64,000 bases of DNA from CAZPQM01 sp964588995 (lineage in GTDB: Bacteria > Pseudomonadota > Alphaproteobacteria > Rickettsiales > UBA8987): assembly GCA_964588995.1 (NCBI GenBank), contig CAZPQM010000009.1, positions 1 through 64,000 on the forward strand. The letters are read 5' to 3'. The translations under genes were made by a program, and so were the position numbers. The notes under the pieces were generated by a model. That model saw only the letters and a list, made by a program, of their open reading frames with translations. It had not been told where the DNA came from and did no database searches. Below are positions 5,947 through 14,710 of the stretch, in pieces (position 1 is the stretch's first letter; every line of letters begins with the position of its first letter).

Positions 5947-7548
5947 ATGGAGGCAACAAAGGCGGTCATTTTAGCGAGGGTTTCCTCGCCGGAGCAGGAA
6001 GAAGGACATTCGATAGATGCCCAGAAACACCGCCTGCAAGAATACTGCCTGCGAAAAAAGCTGGATGTTGTTAAAACATTCGAAATCATCGAGTCTTCCA
6101 CTCGCGGTGACCGAAAACGCTTCATGGAAATGATCGCTTATGTGAAGCGGTTCAGAGAGCCGATTGCGATTGTTGCCGATAAGGTGGATCGCGTACAACG
6201 CAGCTTCCGGGAGTTTCCACTGCTGGACGATCTCATCCAAGCTGGCAGGATCGAGCTGCATTTTTATAGCGATAACACGGTTATCCACCGGGATTCGCGC
6301 TCCAGTGACCGCACTATGTGGAGTATGCGGGTTCTGTTGGCGCAATCCTACACGGATTCGATGAGCGAAAATATCAAGCGCAGCCTTGAGCATAAACGCC
6401 GCGTTGGAGAATGGACGGGTCCGGCACCGCTTGGCTATATCAACAGCCGGGATGAGTTCGGAAAGAGCATCATTATCACTGACCCGGTGAGGGCTCCTTT
6501 GATCACGCGGCTGTTTGAGGAATATGCGACCGGCGCGTTCACCATGTCCGAGATGGTGGCCAAAGCAAAAGATTGGGGCTTGCGAAGCAAAAAAGGGAAT
6601 CATTTGACCAAATCGGTCATTCATCGCTTGCTTCAACAGCCATTTTATCACGGTGAAATGGAAGTCCGAGGTGAGATATACGCGCATCGGCATGAAACGC
6701 TGATTCCGCAATGGCTGTTCAACAAATGTCAGGATGTACGACTCGGCTATCACAAAAAGCCGTTCAAATATGCTGAGAAAGAATATGTGTTCCGCGGATT
6801 GCTTACCTGCGAAACCACCGGTCGGGTGGTGACTGCGGATACCAAGAAGAAGAAATACAAAAGCGGCAAAGTTGCGGAGTGGACATATCTGCGCTGCTGG
6901 AAGCCGGAGGATGCAAAGAAGCAAATGTGGGTTCGCGAGGATAAAATCTGCGATCAGGTCGAGGATGTCCTGACGCGCCTCGGCATTCGAAGCGAAACCT
7001 TGCTGGAAAACACCATTGAGTATCTGAAGGAAACCAGCCGGATCAAAAAAGAGCATCACACCATTGAGATGGCGCAGCTGAAAAAGGAACACACCCAGCT
7101 TCAGGACAAGCTGGATCGCTTGATGGATTTACGTCTGGATGGAGAACTCAGCAAAGAGGACTTTGAATTTAAGAAGCGCCGGCTCAAGGAACGTCAATAT
7201 GAATTGGTGCAGTTGATCGACACTTATGACAAAGCGGATGATGAATTCACCAAGCGTCTGGAAATGATGCTGGTTTTAACCCATCAAGGACCCAGAATCT
7301 GGAAAGGTTCGACAATTTCTGAAAAAAGAGAGTTGCTGAATTTCCTATTTGCGAACCTAACATTGAAAGGAGCAACGCTCTGTTATTCCTTAAGAAAACC
7401 ATTCAGCGAGCTATTAGTGGGACCTGATCGTCCCGAATGGCGGAGAGGACAGGATTCGAACCTGCGAGGGGCTTGCACCCCAACTCGCTTTCCAGGCGAG
7501 CGCCTTAAACCACTCGGCCACCTCTCCACGATGTTACATCAGGCCTGA
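5947..7548 (+). CDS. Large serine recombinase (integrase) of the element
   Basis: The N-terminal resolvase domain has the catalytic Ser in ILARVSSPEQEEGHSID, with Arg-rich active-site segments after it (ESSTRGDRKRF, ADKVDRVQRSFREF). A Recombinase domain follows (PAPLGYINSRDEFGK), then a zinc-ribbon-like region (GLLTCETTGRVVTAD) and a coiled coil (about residues 355-440). The start is ATG 5947 with AAAGG upstream. The true protein probably ends around RKPFSELLV. The remaining codons, up to the stop at 7548, are read through the tRNA-Ser gene on the opposite strand and give the artefactual tail RRGQDSNLRGACTPT seen in many database integrases. This geometry marks the tRNA as the probable attachment site. 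Confidence 0.9.
   Translation: MEATKAVILARVSSPEQEEGHSIDAQKHRLQEYCLRKKLDVVKTFEIIESSTRGDRKRFMEMIAYVKRFREPIAIVADKVDRVQRSFREFPLLDDLIQAGRIELHFYSDNTVIHRDSRSSDRTMWSMRVLLAQSYTDSMSENIKRSLEHKRRVGEWTGPAPLGYINSRDEFGKSIIITDPVRAPLITRLFEEYATGAFTMSEMVAKAKDWGLRSKKGNHLTKSVIHRLLQQPFYHGEMEVRGEIYAHRHETLIPQWLFNKCQDVRLGYHKKPFKYAEKEYVFRGLLTCETTGRVVTADTKKKKYKSGKVAEWTYLRCWKPEDAKKQMWVREDKICDQVEDVLTRLGIRSETLLENTIEYLKETSRIKKEHHTIEMAQLKKEHTQLQDKLDRLMDLRLDGELSKEDFEFKKRRLKERQYELVQLIDTYDKADDEFTKRLEMMLVLTHQGPRIWKGSTISEKRELLNFLFANLTLKGATLCYSLRKPFSELLVGPDRPEWRRGQDSNLRGACTPTRFPGERLKPLGHLSTMLHQA
7438..7527 (-). tRNA. tRNA-Ser (GGA)
   Basis: Read on the minus strand, a 90-nt class II tRNA starts GGAGAGGTGGCCGAG and ends CCTCTCCGCCA with encoded CCA. 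The anticodon arm is CTCGC-CTGGAAA-GCGAG, giving anticodon GGA. A long variable arm (TTGGGGTGCAAGCCCCTCG) and the T-arm loop TTCGAAT are present. It lies 85 bp beyond the stop of dnaJ. Its 3' half overlaps the tail of the serine recombinase ORF, so it is the likely integration target. Confidence 0.95.
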
Positions 7549-7612
7549 AAAGAACGGGTACCATACGCATTTTGCGAGGAAATGCAAGAGAATGCTCTGC
7601 GCTAGTGACCGA

Positions 7613-8782
7613 TCAACCTTTCACCTTCTTGATAAAGCGTTTGGCCTTGGCCGTGAAAGCCTCATGATCGGGGTAGTTTTTCTCATGCAGGGCTTTCTCC
7701 AGCGCCTCAGCCGCTTTTTGCTGCTGCTTGTTGAGATTCTTCGGCGTTTCCAGCTTGGCATGCACATATAAGTCACCGAACTGGCTGCTGCTACGCATAC
7801 GCGGCATGCCTTTACCCTTAAGGCGGAACGTGTCGCCATGCTGCGTTCCGGCCGGGATTTTGACGCGCGCTCGTGCTCCGGTAAGCGTCGGCACTTCCAC
7901 CTCACCCCCGAGCACCGCCGTTAAGGACGGGACCGGCACGATGCAATGGATATGCTCGTTATCCCGTTCAAATAACTCATGCGGCTGAACGGAAACGAAA
8001 ATATAGAGATCCCCCGGCTCAGCACCGCGAATACCTACCTCGCCCTTGCCGGACAGGCGGATGCGCGTCCCGTCTTCCACCCCGGAAGGAATATTGACCT
8101 CGAGCGTTTTGGTTTTCTCAACACGTCCCTCGCCGTGACAGGCGTGGCAAGGGTTTTTGATTTGCTGCCCCGTCCCGCCGCAGGCCGGGCAGATACGTTC
8201 CATCGCGAAAAAGCCTTGCTGCATGCGCACGCGCCCCAGGCCACCGCAGGTCTCGCAGGTAGTCATGCCGGAGCCGTCTTCACTGCCGCTGCCATGGCAA
8301 CTGTCACATTCGGCATAGGTTTTGATTTTGATGGTTTTATCGAAACCGTTATACGCCTCTTCCAGCGTCACATTCAGGTTATAGCGCAAATCGGATCCGC
8401 GCATATGCATTTGCTGACGTTGCGCCTGACGCTGCGCTGCGCCGGCTGCCCCCCCACCGGCGAAACCACCGAACAAATCTTCGAATATATCGGCAAAGGA
8501 GCCGGCGCTTGCCCGGCTGAAATCGAACCCGCCAAACGGCCCTTGCCCGCCCATACCCTGTTCAAAGGCTTCGTGTCCGTACTGATCGTAAGCCGCGCGC
8601 TTTTCATCGTCCTTGAGTACGTCATAAGCGGCATTGATTTCCTTAAATTTGCGCTCAGCCTCCTCATCACCCGGGTTACGGTCCGGATGATATTTCATAG
8701 CAAGCTTACGGTAGGCTTTTTTAATGTCCGCCTTATCCGCACCTTTTGACAAGCCTAATACGCTGTATAAATCTTCAGCCAT
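7613..8782 (-). CDS. dnaJ: Chaperone protein DnaJ
   Basis: The full-length Hsp40 co-chaperone delivers substrates to DnaK and stimulates its ATPase. It has a J domain with HPD (KYHPDRNPG), a Gly/Phe-rich linker, four CxxCxGxG zinc repeats (CDSCHGSG, CETCGGLG, CPACGGTG, CHACHGEG) and a C-terminal substrate-binding domain. I start it at ATG 8782; an upstream in-frame TTG is two codons earlier. The ATG overlaps the stop of the preceding small J-protein gene (TAATG), so the two are translationally coupled. It is the third gene of the dnaK operon, about 390 residues, normal for the family. Confidence 0.97.
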   Translation of the reverse strand: MAEDLYSVLGLSKGADKADIKKAYRKLAMKYHPDRNPGDEEAERKFKEINAAYDVLKDDEKRAAYDQYGHEAFEQGMGGQGPFGGFDFSRASAGSFADIFEDLFGGFAGGGAAGAAQRQAQRQQMHMRGSDLRYNLNVTLEEAYNGFDKTIKIKTYAECDSCHGSGSEDGSGMTTCETCGGLGRVRMQQGFFAMERICPACGGTGQQIKNPCHACHGEGRVEKTKTLEVNIPSGVEDGTRIRLSGKGEVGIRGAEPGDLYIFVSVQPHELFERDNEHIHCIVPVPSLTAVLGGEVEVPTLTGARARVKIPAGTQHGDTFRLKGKGMPRMRSSSQFGDLYVHAKLETPKNLNKQQQKAAEALEKALHEKNYPDHEAFTAKAKRFIKKVKG

Positions 8783-9279
8783 TACCAATCTTCCGCGTCA
8801 TCTTGGTCATCTTTGCCCATCAGCATGCGATAGGCATATTCAATTTTGTAGAGTTGGCTTTCTTTTTCGGACTCATCCAGCCCGGCATTCTGCCGCACTT
8901 CATGAAGTAATTTATAGTAGGAGGCCTGTATATCATTCGCAAGCGCACCGGGTTGCAGGTTAAGAATGGCATAATACATCGAATATTGCTGCATTGTTTC
9001 CTGCGCGTCACTTTGCTTTGATAGCTCGGATATATTTGCCTTTTTCTTTACTGGTGAATTACTTACAGAAGCCTCTTTTGCTTGGCTATAGCCATCCCCG
9101 AATTCAACCAAAAGAGTATTATACGCCTCTTTGATTTCCATAAACTTGACCTCAGCATTGGCATCACCAATGTTCTTATCAGGGTGATATTCTTTCGCTA
9201 GCCTGTAATAGGCGCGTTTTATGTCTTCTAAGGTCGCATTGGGCTGAATGCCGAGAATTCTGTAATGATCAAGAGCCAT
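8782..9279 (-). CDS. Small protein with one canonical and one degenerate J domain
   Basis: Residues 1-65 form a good J domain (LDHYRILGIQPNATLEDI, HPD in KEYHPDKNIGD). After a Ser/Lys linker, residues about 100-155 repeat the pattern (YYAILNLQPGALANDIQ ... SYYKLLHEV ... YKIEYAYRMLMGK). In this second copy the HPD is replaced (HEVRQN), so it should not activate DnaK. The protein is soluble with an acidic tail (DDQDDAEDW). It sits between dnaK (15 bp upstream) and dnaJ (1-bp overlap), so it is part of the heat-shock operon. It may be a regulator or specialised co-chaperone. I know no named counterpart at this position. Confidence 0.8.
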   Translation of the reverse strand: MALDHYRILGIQPNATLEDIKRAYYRLAKEYHPDKNIGDANAEVKFMEIKEAYNTLLVEFGDGYSQAKEASVSNSPVKKKANISELSKQSDAQETMQQYSMYYAILNLQPGALANDIQASYYKLLHEVRQNAGLDESEKESQLYKIEYAYRMLMGKDDQDDAEDW

Positions 9280-9294
9280 GCGTTTTGCGGCGTA

Positions 9295-11220
9295 TTACGC
9301 CTTATTTTGTTCCTTATCATCGTCATTATCATCGTCTACTTCTTTATATTCCGCATCAACGACTTTTTCATCGGCACTACCTTCGGCTTCCTGTTCCGCG
9401 GCTTGCGCTGCAGCGCCTTGTGAACCATAAACCGCTTCACCCAGCTTCATGGAGGCCTGTTGCAGTGCTTCCATTTTCTCGGAAATCTTAGCCGGATCAT
9501 TACTGTCGAGCACTCCCTTTACGCCGGCAATAGCTTTTTCAATCGCGTCTTTCTGATCCGCGGAAATTTTATCGCCATATTCCTCAAGACTTTTTTCCGT
9601 AGCATATGCAAGCGACTCGGCGTTATTGCGCGCTTCTACCAGCTCTTTCCGTTTTTTATCGGCTTCAGCATTCGCCTCCGCATCTTTGATCATCTGCTCG
9701 ATTTCGTCTTCGGAGAGACCACCGGAGGCCTGAATCGTAATTTTCTGCTCTTTACCGGTCGCTTTATCTTTCGCCGAAACATTCACGATACCATTCGCAT
9801 CAATATCAAACGCTACTTCAATCTGCGGCACACCGCGCGGTGCGGGCGGGATATTTTCCAGATTGAATTGCCCAAGTAGCTTATTTTCGGCCGCAATATC
9901 GCGCTCACCCTGATAGACACGGATCGTTACGGCAGACTGATTATCATCGGCAGTCGAGAAAATCTGACTTTTCTTAGTCGGAATCGTCGTATTGCGCTCA
10001 ATAAGGCGGGTAAACACACCACCTAGCGTCTCAATCCCCAGCGAGAGCGGCGTCACATCGAGCAGGAGGACATCTTTCACATCCCCCTGAAGTACACCCG
10101 CCTGAATGGCCGCGCCGATCGCAACGACCTCATCCGGGTTCACCCCTTTATGCGGCTCTTTGTCAAAGAAATCCTTCACCGTCTTGATGACTTTTGGCAT
10201 GCGCGTCATACCACCTACCAGCACCACCTCATCAATTTCACCGGATTTCAGGCCGGCATCTTTGAGGGCCGCTTCGCAAGGCTTAATGGTTTTAGCAATC
10301 AGATCCGCCGTAAGCGATTCCAGCTTGGAGCGGCTTATTTTAAGTTGTAAGTGCTTTGGCCCAGATTCATCGGCGGTAATATAAGGCAGGTTCACATCCG
10401 TTTCAGGCGAACTGGAAAGCTCTATTTTCGCTTTCTCCGCCGCTTCTTTCAAACGCGTCAGCGCCAGCGGATCTTTGCGAAGATCCATCTTTTCCTGCTT
10501 CTTAAATTCATCGGCAATGTAGTCTACCAGTCGATTATCAAAATCGAGACCACCAAGATGCGTGTCACCATTAGTAGACTTCACTTCAAACACGCCGTCA
10601 CCGATCTCAAGAATGGAAATATCGAACGTACCACCACCAAGGTCATAGACGGCGATGGTTTTTGTATCTTCTTTATCCAGCCCATAGGCCAGCGCCGCGG
10701 CAGTCGGCTCGTTAATAATACGGAGCACCTCCAGCCCGGCGATTTTACCGGCATCTTTGGTAGCCTGACGCTGCGAATCACTGAAATAAGCCGGGACGGT
10801 GATAACCGCTTTTTCGACCTTTTCGCCAAGGAAATCTTCAGCCGTTTCCTTCATTTTGCGCAGGATCATCGCACTCACCTTACTGGGTGAATATTTCTCG
10901 CCTTTGACTTCTACCCATGCATCGTCATTATCGGCTTTGACAATATTAAACGGAACGATCTCCTGCTCCTGCTTGGTAATCGGGTCATCGAACGAGCGGC
11001 CAATCAGTCGCTTGATACCGTACAGCGTGTTTTCCGGATTGGTGACCTGCTGGCGTTTTGCGGGCTCCCCAACCAGCTTTTCATCATTCTCGGTAAAGGC
11101 GACGATAGAAGGTGTAGTGCGCTTGCCTTCCGCGTTTTCAATGACGCGTGGATTGTCGCCGTCCATCACAGCAACGCATGAATTAGTCGTTCCTAAGTCA
11201 ATTCCAATCACTTTACTCAT
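9295..11220 (-). CDS. dnaK: Chaperone protein DnaK (Hsp70)
   Basis: A 641-residue Hsp70 with all signatures: GIDLGTTNSCVAV at the N-terminus, the VPAYFSDSQRQATKDAG segment, the ATPase motif DLGGGTFDIS, and a lid ending in an acidic tail (EVDDDNDDDKEQNKA). It refolds and protects proteins with DnaJ and GrpE; grpE is not in this window. First gene of the dnaK / tandem-J / dnaJ operon, preceded by an RpoH-type promoter. Confidence 0.98.
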   Translation of the reverse strand: MSKVIGIDLGTTNSCVAVMDGDNPRVIENAEGKRTTPSIVAFTENDEKLVGEPAKRQQVTNPENTLYGIKRLIGRSFDDPITKQEQEIVPFNIVKADNDDAWVEVKGEKYSPSKVSAMILRKMKETAEDFLGEKVEKAVITVPAYFSDSQRQATKDAGKIAGLEVLRIINEPTAAALAYGLDKEDTKTIAVYDLGGGTFDISILEIGDGVFEVKSTNGDTHLGGLDFDNRLVDYIADEFKKQEKMDLRKDPLALTRLKEAAEKAKIELSSSPETDVNLPYITADESGPKHLQLKISRSKLESLTADLIAKTIKPCEAALKDAGLKSGEIDEVVLVGGMTRMPKVIKTVKDFFDKEPHKGVNPDEVVAIGAAIQAGVLQGDVKDVLLLDVTPLSLGIETLGGVFTRLIERNTTIPTKKSQIFSTADDNQSAVTIRVYQGERDIAAENKLLGQFNLENIPPAPRGVPQIEVAFDIDANGIVNVSAKDKATGKEQKITIQASGGLSEDEIEQMIKDAEANAEADKKRKELVEARNNAESLAYATEKSLEEYGDKISADQKDAIEKAIAGVKGVLDSNDPAKISEKMEALQQASMKLGEAVYGSQGAAAQAAEQEAEGSADEKVVDAEYKEVDDDNDDDKEQNKA

Positions 11221-11293
11221 AACATTCTTCCCCGACGTTATTTGCTTTAATTCTATCTATATATATTTTCTGGCGATTTTGCGCCTGCTTATG

Positions 11294-11325
11294 CATAGAT
11301 AAGTTATTTAACCGAAGCTTCAAGG
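11294..11325 (-). promoter_or_regulatory. RpoH (heat-shock) promoter of dnaK
   Basis: On the minus strand CTTGAAG (complement of 11325-11319) is followed, after about 16 bases, by CTTATCTATG (complement of 11303-11294). This closely matches the alphaproteobacterial sigma-32 pattern of CTTGA plus a CYTATNT-like -10 box. It lies about 75 bp before the dnaK ATG. Confidence 0.7.
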
Positions 11326-11339
11326 GTTAAAGGCGATTT

Positions 11340-12089
11340 TTATACCACGAAGAGCAAAAAACCAAGCCACACCGCCGCGGCCAGCATGGCATAGGGCGGG
11401 TGAGCGTGCTCGCTATCTTTATAGTCCGACGTGATATAGGCCATCCATGCCACCATACCGACCCCTGCCAAAAATAAAAACGCCTCCAGATAGCTCATCC
11501 ACAGGCCGGAAATCGCGATAAGTTTCAGGTAATCATACTGTTGGAACGTAGCATTTTTCATTTTCTCCCACACACCAACAAAGGCGAGCAAGGCGAGAAT
11601 CACGACGATGAACACATGCATTTGATCGAAAAACGCGCTTGGCGGCATAGCAAGAAAAGCGAGCAATACATTCAGCACCAGCAGCGGCGTCACCACTTTG
11701 CGATAGCTGTAATCAATTGCCGATTGCAGAATAAGCAGCAGGCTCAGGCCGTAATAGATCACAAACCATTCCGAAAAACCGTATTTCAGATAGAACAGTA
11801 CGGAGAGCACCGCGCCCGAAAACTCCAGCCAGAAATAGACCGGGCTGATTTTGGCACCGCAATTAAAGCATTTGCCTCGATGACCCAGCCAGTTAAAGAT
11901 CGGCACCATATCGCGCGTGCGCAGCTTTACACCGCACGCCGGGCAATGCGCACGCTTGCCGGTCCATTTACCACCGGCGGGCATCCCGTTCGGCAGGCGG
12001 TAATAGGGCATCGTCGTGAGCGCACCGCACCCCATACCAAACACAAACGCAAGCACCGCGCCGAGATAATAAAGTAATTGATGATCCAT
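11340..12089 (-). CDS. Prepilin peptidase (type IV leader peptidase, A24)
   Basis: A polytopic membrane protein of 249 residues with the N-terminal methyltransferase domain and its zinc tetracysteine (CPACG ... CFNCG). The first catalytic Asp is in SAIDYSYRKVVTP. A probable second Asp is in QQYDYLKLIAI, where spacing to the Lys differs by one residue from the usual GDxKL. It should cleave and N-methylate the pilin-like proteins encoded at 35.0 kb and 45.6-50.6 kb. No secretion ATPase, secretin or platform gene is in the window. It lies immediately upstream of the dnaK promoter on the same strand. Confidence 0.85.
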   Translation of the reverse strand: MDHQLLYYLGAVLAFVFGMGCGALTTMPYYRLPNGMPAGGKWTGKRAHCPACGVKLRTRDMVPIFNWLGHRGKCFNCGAKISPVYFWLEFSGAVLSVLFYLKYGFSEWFVIYYGLSLLLILQSAIDYSYRKVVTPLLVLNVLLAFLAMPPSAFFDQMHVFIVVILALLAFVGVWEKMKNATFQQYDYLKLIAISGLWMSYLEAFLFLAGVGMVAWMAYITSDYKDSEHAHPPYAMLAAAVWLGFLLFVV

Positions 12090-12221
12090 GTAGTAGATGT
12101 AGCGGGTTAAACGACGAATGGCAAAAAGAATGCAGACTCTGTGGTCTTAGGACGTTATTTACTCGCCTGATGCGGCTCAAAATACTAAGATGCCATAACC
12201 AAATGATATAAACTAATACAT

Positions 12222-13172
12222 ATGGCGCATCAAACCTCCCTGATCACCCTGCTCATCCCCGTCTATAACGAGGCGAATAATATTGCGCCGTTTCTGGAAC
12301 AGATTGAAGCGCTTGCGCTGCCAAAGGGGGTTAAGCTGGAGCTGCTCTTCATTGATGACGGCAGTCAGGATGATAGCTACGCGATCATTTCCGCTCTCAC
12401 GTCCAAAAAACATAGCATCAAGGCGCTTCGCTTCTCCCGGAATTTCGGTAAGGAAATTGCCCTGACCGCCGGGCTGGATGCCGCCACCGGCGATGCTGTG
12501 CTGCCGATGGACGTGGATTTGCAGGACCCGCCCCAGCTTATTCCTGAGATGATTAAACGCTGGCAGGACGGCATTGATGTGGTGCTCGCCGTTAGAAAAC
12601 ACCGGGATGAACCCTTTCTGAAACGCAAATCCGCCCAGCTGTTTTATAAGCTGATTCATAAAATGAGCAGCATCCATATTCCGGAACAGGCCGGAGATTT
12701 TCGTCTGATGGATCGCAAAGTGGTTGAGGTGATCAAACAACTGCGCGAACGCAGCCGCTTTATGAAAGGCCTTTTTGCCTGGCCCGGCTTCTCAAGTGAC
12801 ACGATTTACTTCGACCGCCCCAAACGTGCAAGCGGGGAGCCGCGGCAGTCCTACCGCAATTTATTTCGCCTTGCCTTTGATGGTATTTTCTCCTTTACCA
12901 CCGTACCCTTACAGGTCTGGACCTACATCGGTGCGATCATATCCGTCACCGCATTCATCTATGCGCTCTTTATTATTTTCAGCGTGTTGCTGACCGGTGT
13001 GGATGTTCCCGGTTATGCATCGCTACTCACTGCTGTGCTGTTTATTGGTGGCATTCAGTTGATCAGTATGGGGATCATCGGCGAGTATATCGCCCGCATT
13101 TACCGCGAGGTAAAACAGCGCCCGCTTTATGTAATTGCCGACTCAATAGGAATACATCATGACGGAAATTAA
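12222..13172 (+). CDS. GT2 family glycosyltransferase, DPM1/GtrB-like
   Basis: A cytosolic GT-A domain (TLLIPVYNEANNI, FIDDGSQDDSY, then MDVDLQDPP with the metal-binding DxD) is followed by two C-terminal transmembrane helices (about residues 232-292). This is the architecture of bactoprenol or dolichol phosphate glycosyltransferases such as GtrB and ArnC, which load a sugar onto undecaprenyl phosphate. It overlaps the following membrane gene by 14 bp. That gene could be the GT-C enzyme using the lipid-linked sugar. The actual sugar is unknown. Confidence 0.88.
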   Translation: MAHQTSLITLLIPVYNEANNIAPFLEQIEALALPKGVKLELLFIDDGSQDDSYAIISALTSKKHSIKALRFSRNFGKEIALTAGLDAATGDAVLPMDVDLQDPPQLIPEMIKRWQDGIDVVLAVRKHRDEPFLKRKSAQLFYKLIHKMSSIHIPEQAGDFRLMDRKVVEVIKQLRERSRFMKGLFAWPGFSSDTIYFDRPKRASGEPRQSYRNLFRLAFDGIFSFTTVPLQVWTYIGAIISVTAFIYALFIIFSVLLTGVDVPGYASLLTAVLFIGGIQLISMGIIGEYIARIYREVKQRPLYVIADSIGIHHDGN

Positions 13173-14655
13173 ACAACACTTCCCCGACTATAAAGGCGAT
13201 GCGGTTACGCCCTTCATCTTTATCATCGCCCTGTTTGTGTATTATGTGTTTGGTAACCCGATCATGACCTTCCCGGATTCATGGTGGCATCTGAACGCCG
13301 GCGACCAGATTCGCGCGCTGGGCGCCATTCCAGAAACCGATAGCTGGACCTTCACCGCCGGGGATGCGCGCTGGTACAATATTGCATGGCTGTACGATAT
13401 TTTCATCAGCTGGTGGTATGAGCAGTTTGGCTTTCCCGGCCTGCATTTTCTCAAATCGCTCTGCGCCGCGCTGACCATCACGGTTGTGTTTCATCATATG
13501 CGGCTACGCCACGCCAGCCTGCCCGCTGCCGGTGTCATTGTATTCATGCTGATTTTCGCATCGATGCAGATCAATGCGCTGCGACCGCAAAATCTTTCTT
13601 ACTTAATCGGCGTGGTGTTTCATCTGCTGCTGTTTATCCATTTGAAAGGGAATATCAAGGCGCTGATCCCGCTACCGTTTCTGACGCTTCTCTGGGCCAA
13701 TATGCATGGCGGGGTCATTATCGCCTTTATCCTGATGGGCCCTTATGCCGTTGAGGCACTTGTAGAAAAACGCTATGCAGAATTGAAGCGCTTAATTATC
13801 TGCGGGGTGTTCTGCCTGATCGCTGTATTCATCACTCCGCTGGGCTGGCATATTTTCCCGGCGATGTATGAAACACTGTCATCTGTCATGAAGCCGGTGA
13901 TTGCAGAGTGGCGGCCACTGCCACCGTTTACGTCTCAAAATGTTGCAGTCTACATGCTCGTGTTTTTCCTCGTATCGAATATCCGTAATCCGCATGCACG
14001 GCTGTCCGATAAGATTATGGCGTTCGGCTGGTTATTGCTCGCGCTGCTATCACGCCGCCATTTCCAGCCTTTTACTATGTTTGCAGCGCCCTATTTCGCG
14101 CTCTGCCTGATGCAGTTTGCGCATCCGATTGACCTGCACGTAGAGCGCCAAATTCGGCATGGTCGAAAAATCCTGCAGGCTTATTTACTTATTCTTTTAC
14201 TGCTTCCGGTTTCCGCTTACGGGCTCAAAATCTTCCATGATGAAGAAGCGCATGAGATGCGAGCGCGTCATTTGAAGGATACGGCGAACTACCTAAAAGC
14301 AAACCACCCGGATGCAAAGCTGCTGCATGAATATACGTTTGGTGGCCTACTGGGCTATTTGTCCGATGGTACTTTCAAAATATTTGTGGACGGACGGGCC
14401 GATACGCTGTTTCCCGAGACACTCTTGCAGGATTATATTACGATCTATTTTATGAAGCCGGGCTGGGAGGATACCTTTGAAGCGTATGATATTAATTCCG
14501 TTGCGCTTGATGAAATTCACCCTCTGACTGCAAAGTTAGAAAACAAAGCAGAGTGGAAACGTGTGAAAACCTTCTTAATTCCGCGCGTAGGTCAGGGTGG
14601 AAACCTTGTTCAGGATGAAGAGTCGCAACTATTCCATATATTCATTAAGAAGTAG
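13159..14655 (+). CDS. Polytopic membrane protein, GT-C-like glycosyltransferase candidate
   Basis: 498 residues with about ten hydrophobic segments and a soluble C-terminal domain (about 360-498). The first periplasmic loop carries acidic and aromatic residues (MTFPDSWWHLNAGDQ). This resembles the catalytic loop of lipid-linked sugar-dependent GT-C enzymes. The start overlaps the upstream GT2 gene, indicating coupled translation and a joint pathway, likely glycosylation of an envelope polymer or protein. I cannot name the family with certainty. A terminator follows the stop. Confidence 0.6.
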   Translation: MTEIKQHFPDYKGDAVTPFIFIIALFVYYVFGNPIMTFPDSWWHLNAGDQIRALGAIPETDSWTFTAGDARWYNIAWLYDIFISWWYEQFGFPGLHFLKSLCAALTITVVFHHMRLRHASLPAAGVIVFMLIFASMQINALRPQNLSYLIGVVFHLLLFIHLKGNIKALIPLPFLTLLWANMHGGVIIAFILMGPYAVEALVEKRYAELKRLIICGVFCLIAVFITPLGWHIFPAMYETLSSVMKPVIAEWRPLPPFTSQNVAVYMLVFFLVSNIRNPHARLSDKIMAFGWLLLALLSRRHFQPFTMFAAPYFALCLMQFAHPIDLHVERQIRHGRKILQAYLLILLLLPVSAYGLKIFHDEEAHEMRARHLKDTANYLKANHPDAKLLHEYTFGGLLGYLSDGTFKIFVDGRADTLFPETLLQDYITIYFMKPGWEDTFEAYDINSVALDEIHPLTAKLENKAEWKRVKTFLIPRVGQGGNLVQDEESQLFHIFIKK

Positions 14656-14661
14656 TCACTA

Positions 14662-14687
14662 AAAAAGGCGCCCGGGAGGACGCCTTT
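14662..14687. terminator. Bidirectional terminator between the GT operon and glnII
   Basis: AAAGGCG and CGCCTTT form a 7-bp stem around the loop CCCGGGAGGA, flanked by A-rich sequence on the left. It serves the convergent GT-C gene and glutamine synthetase gene. Confidence 0.75.
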
Positions 14688-14710
14688 ACATTTTTAGCTT
14701 ATGGAATCAA

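Larger units (their letters stand above)
2092..7527 (+). mobile_element. Compact integrative element at tRNA-Ser (approximate limits)
   Basis: A self-contained set of repressor, divergent HTH, iteron block, replication protein, small ORFs and serine recombinase ends inside tRNA-Ser. No capsid, tail, terminase or conjugation genes are present, so it is either a satellite-like element or the replication/integration end of a larger one that continues left of 2092. The tpsBA genes could be cargo. I found no second copy of the tRNA 3' sequence on the left, so the left boundary is unproven. Confidence 0.6.

Noticed and set aside
5971..7092. 373-codon minus-strand frame opposite the integrase
   Set aside because: Antisense shadow of a confidently identified recombinase; no signals of its own.
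7438..7548. Last part of the integrase ORF as a protein domain
   Set aside because: It is the complement of tRNA-Ser. The residues are a read-through artefact, not a conserved domain.
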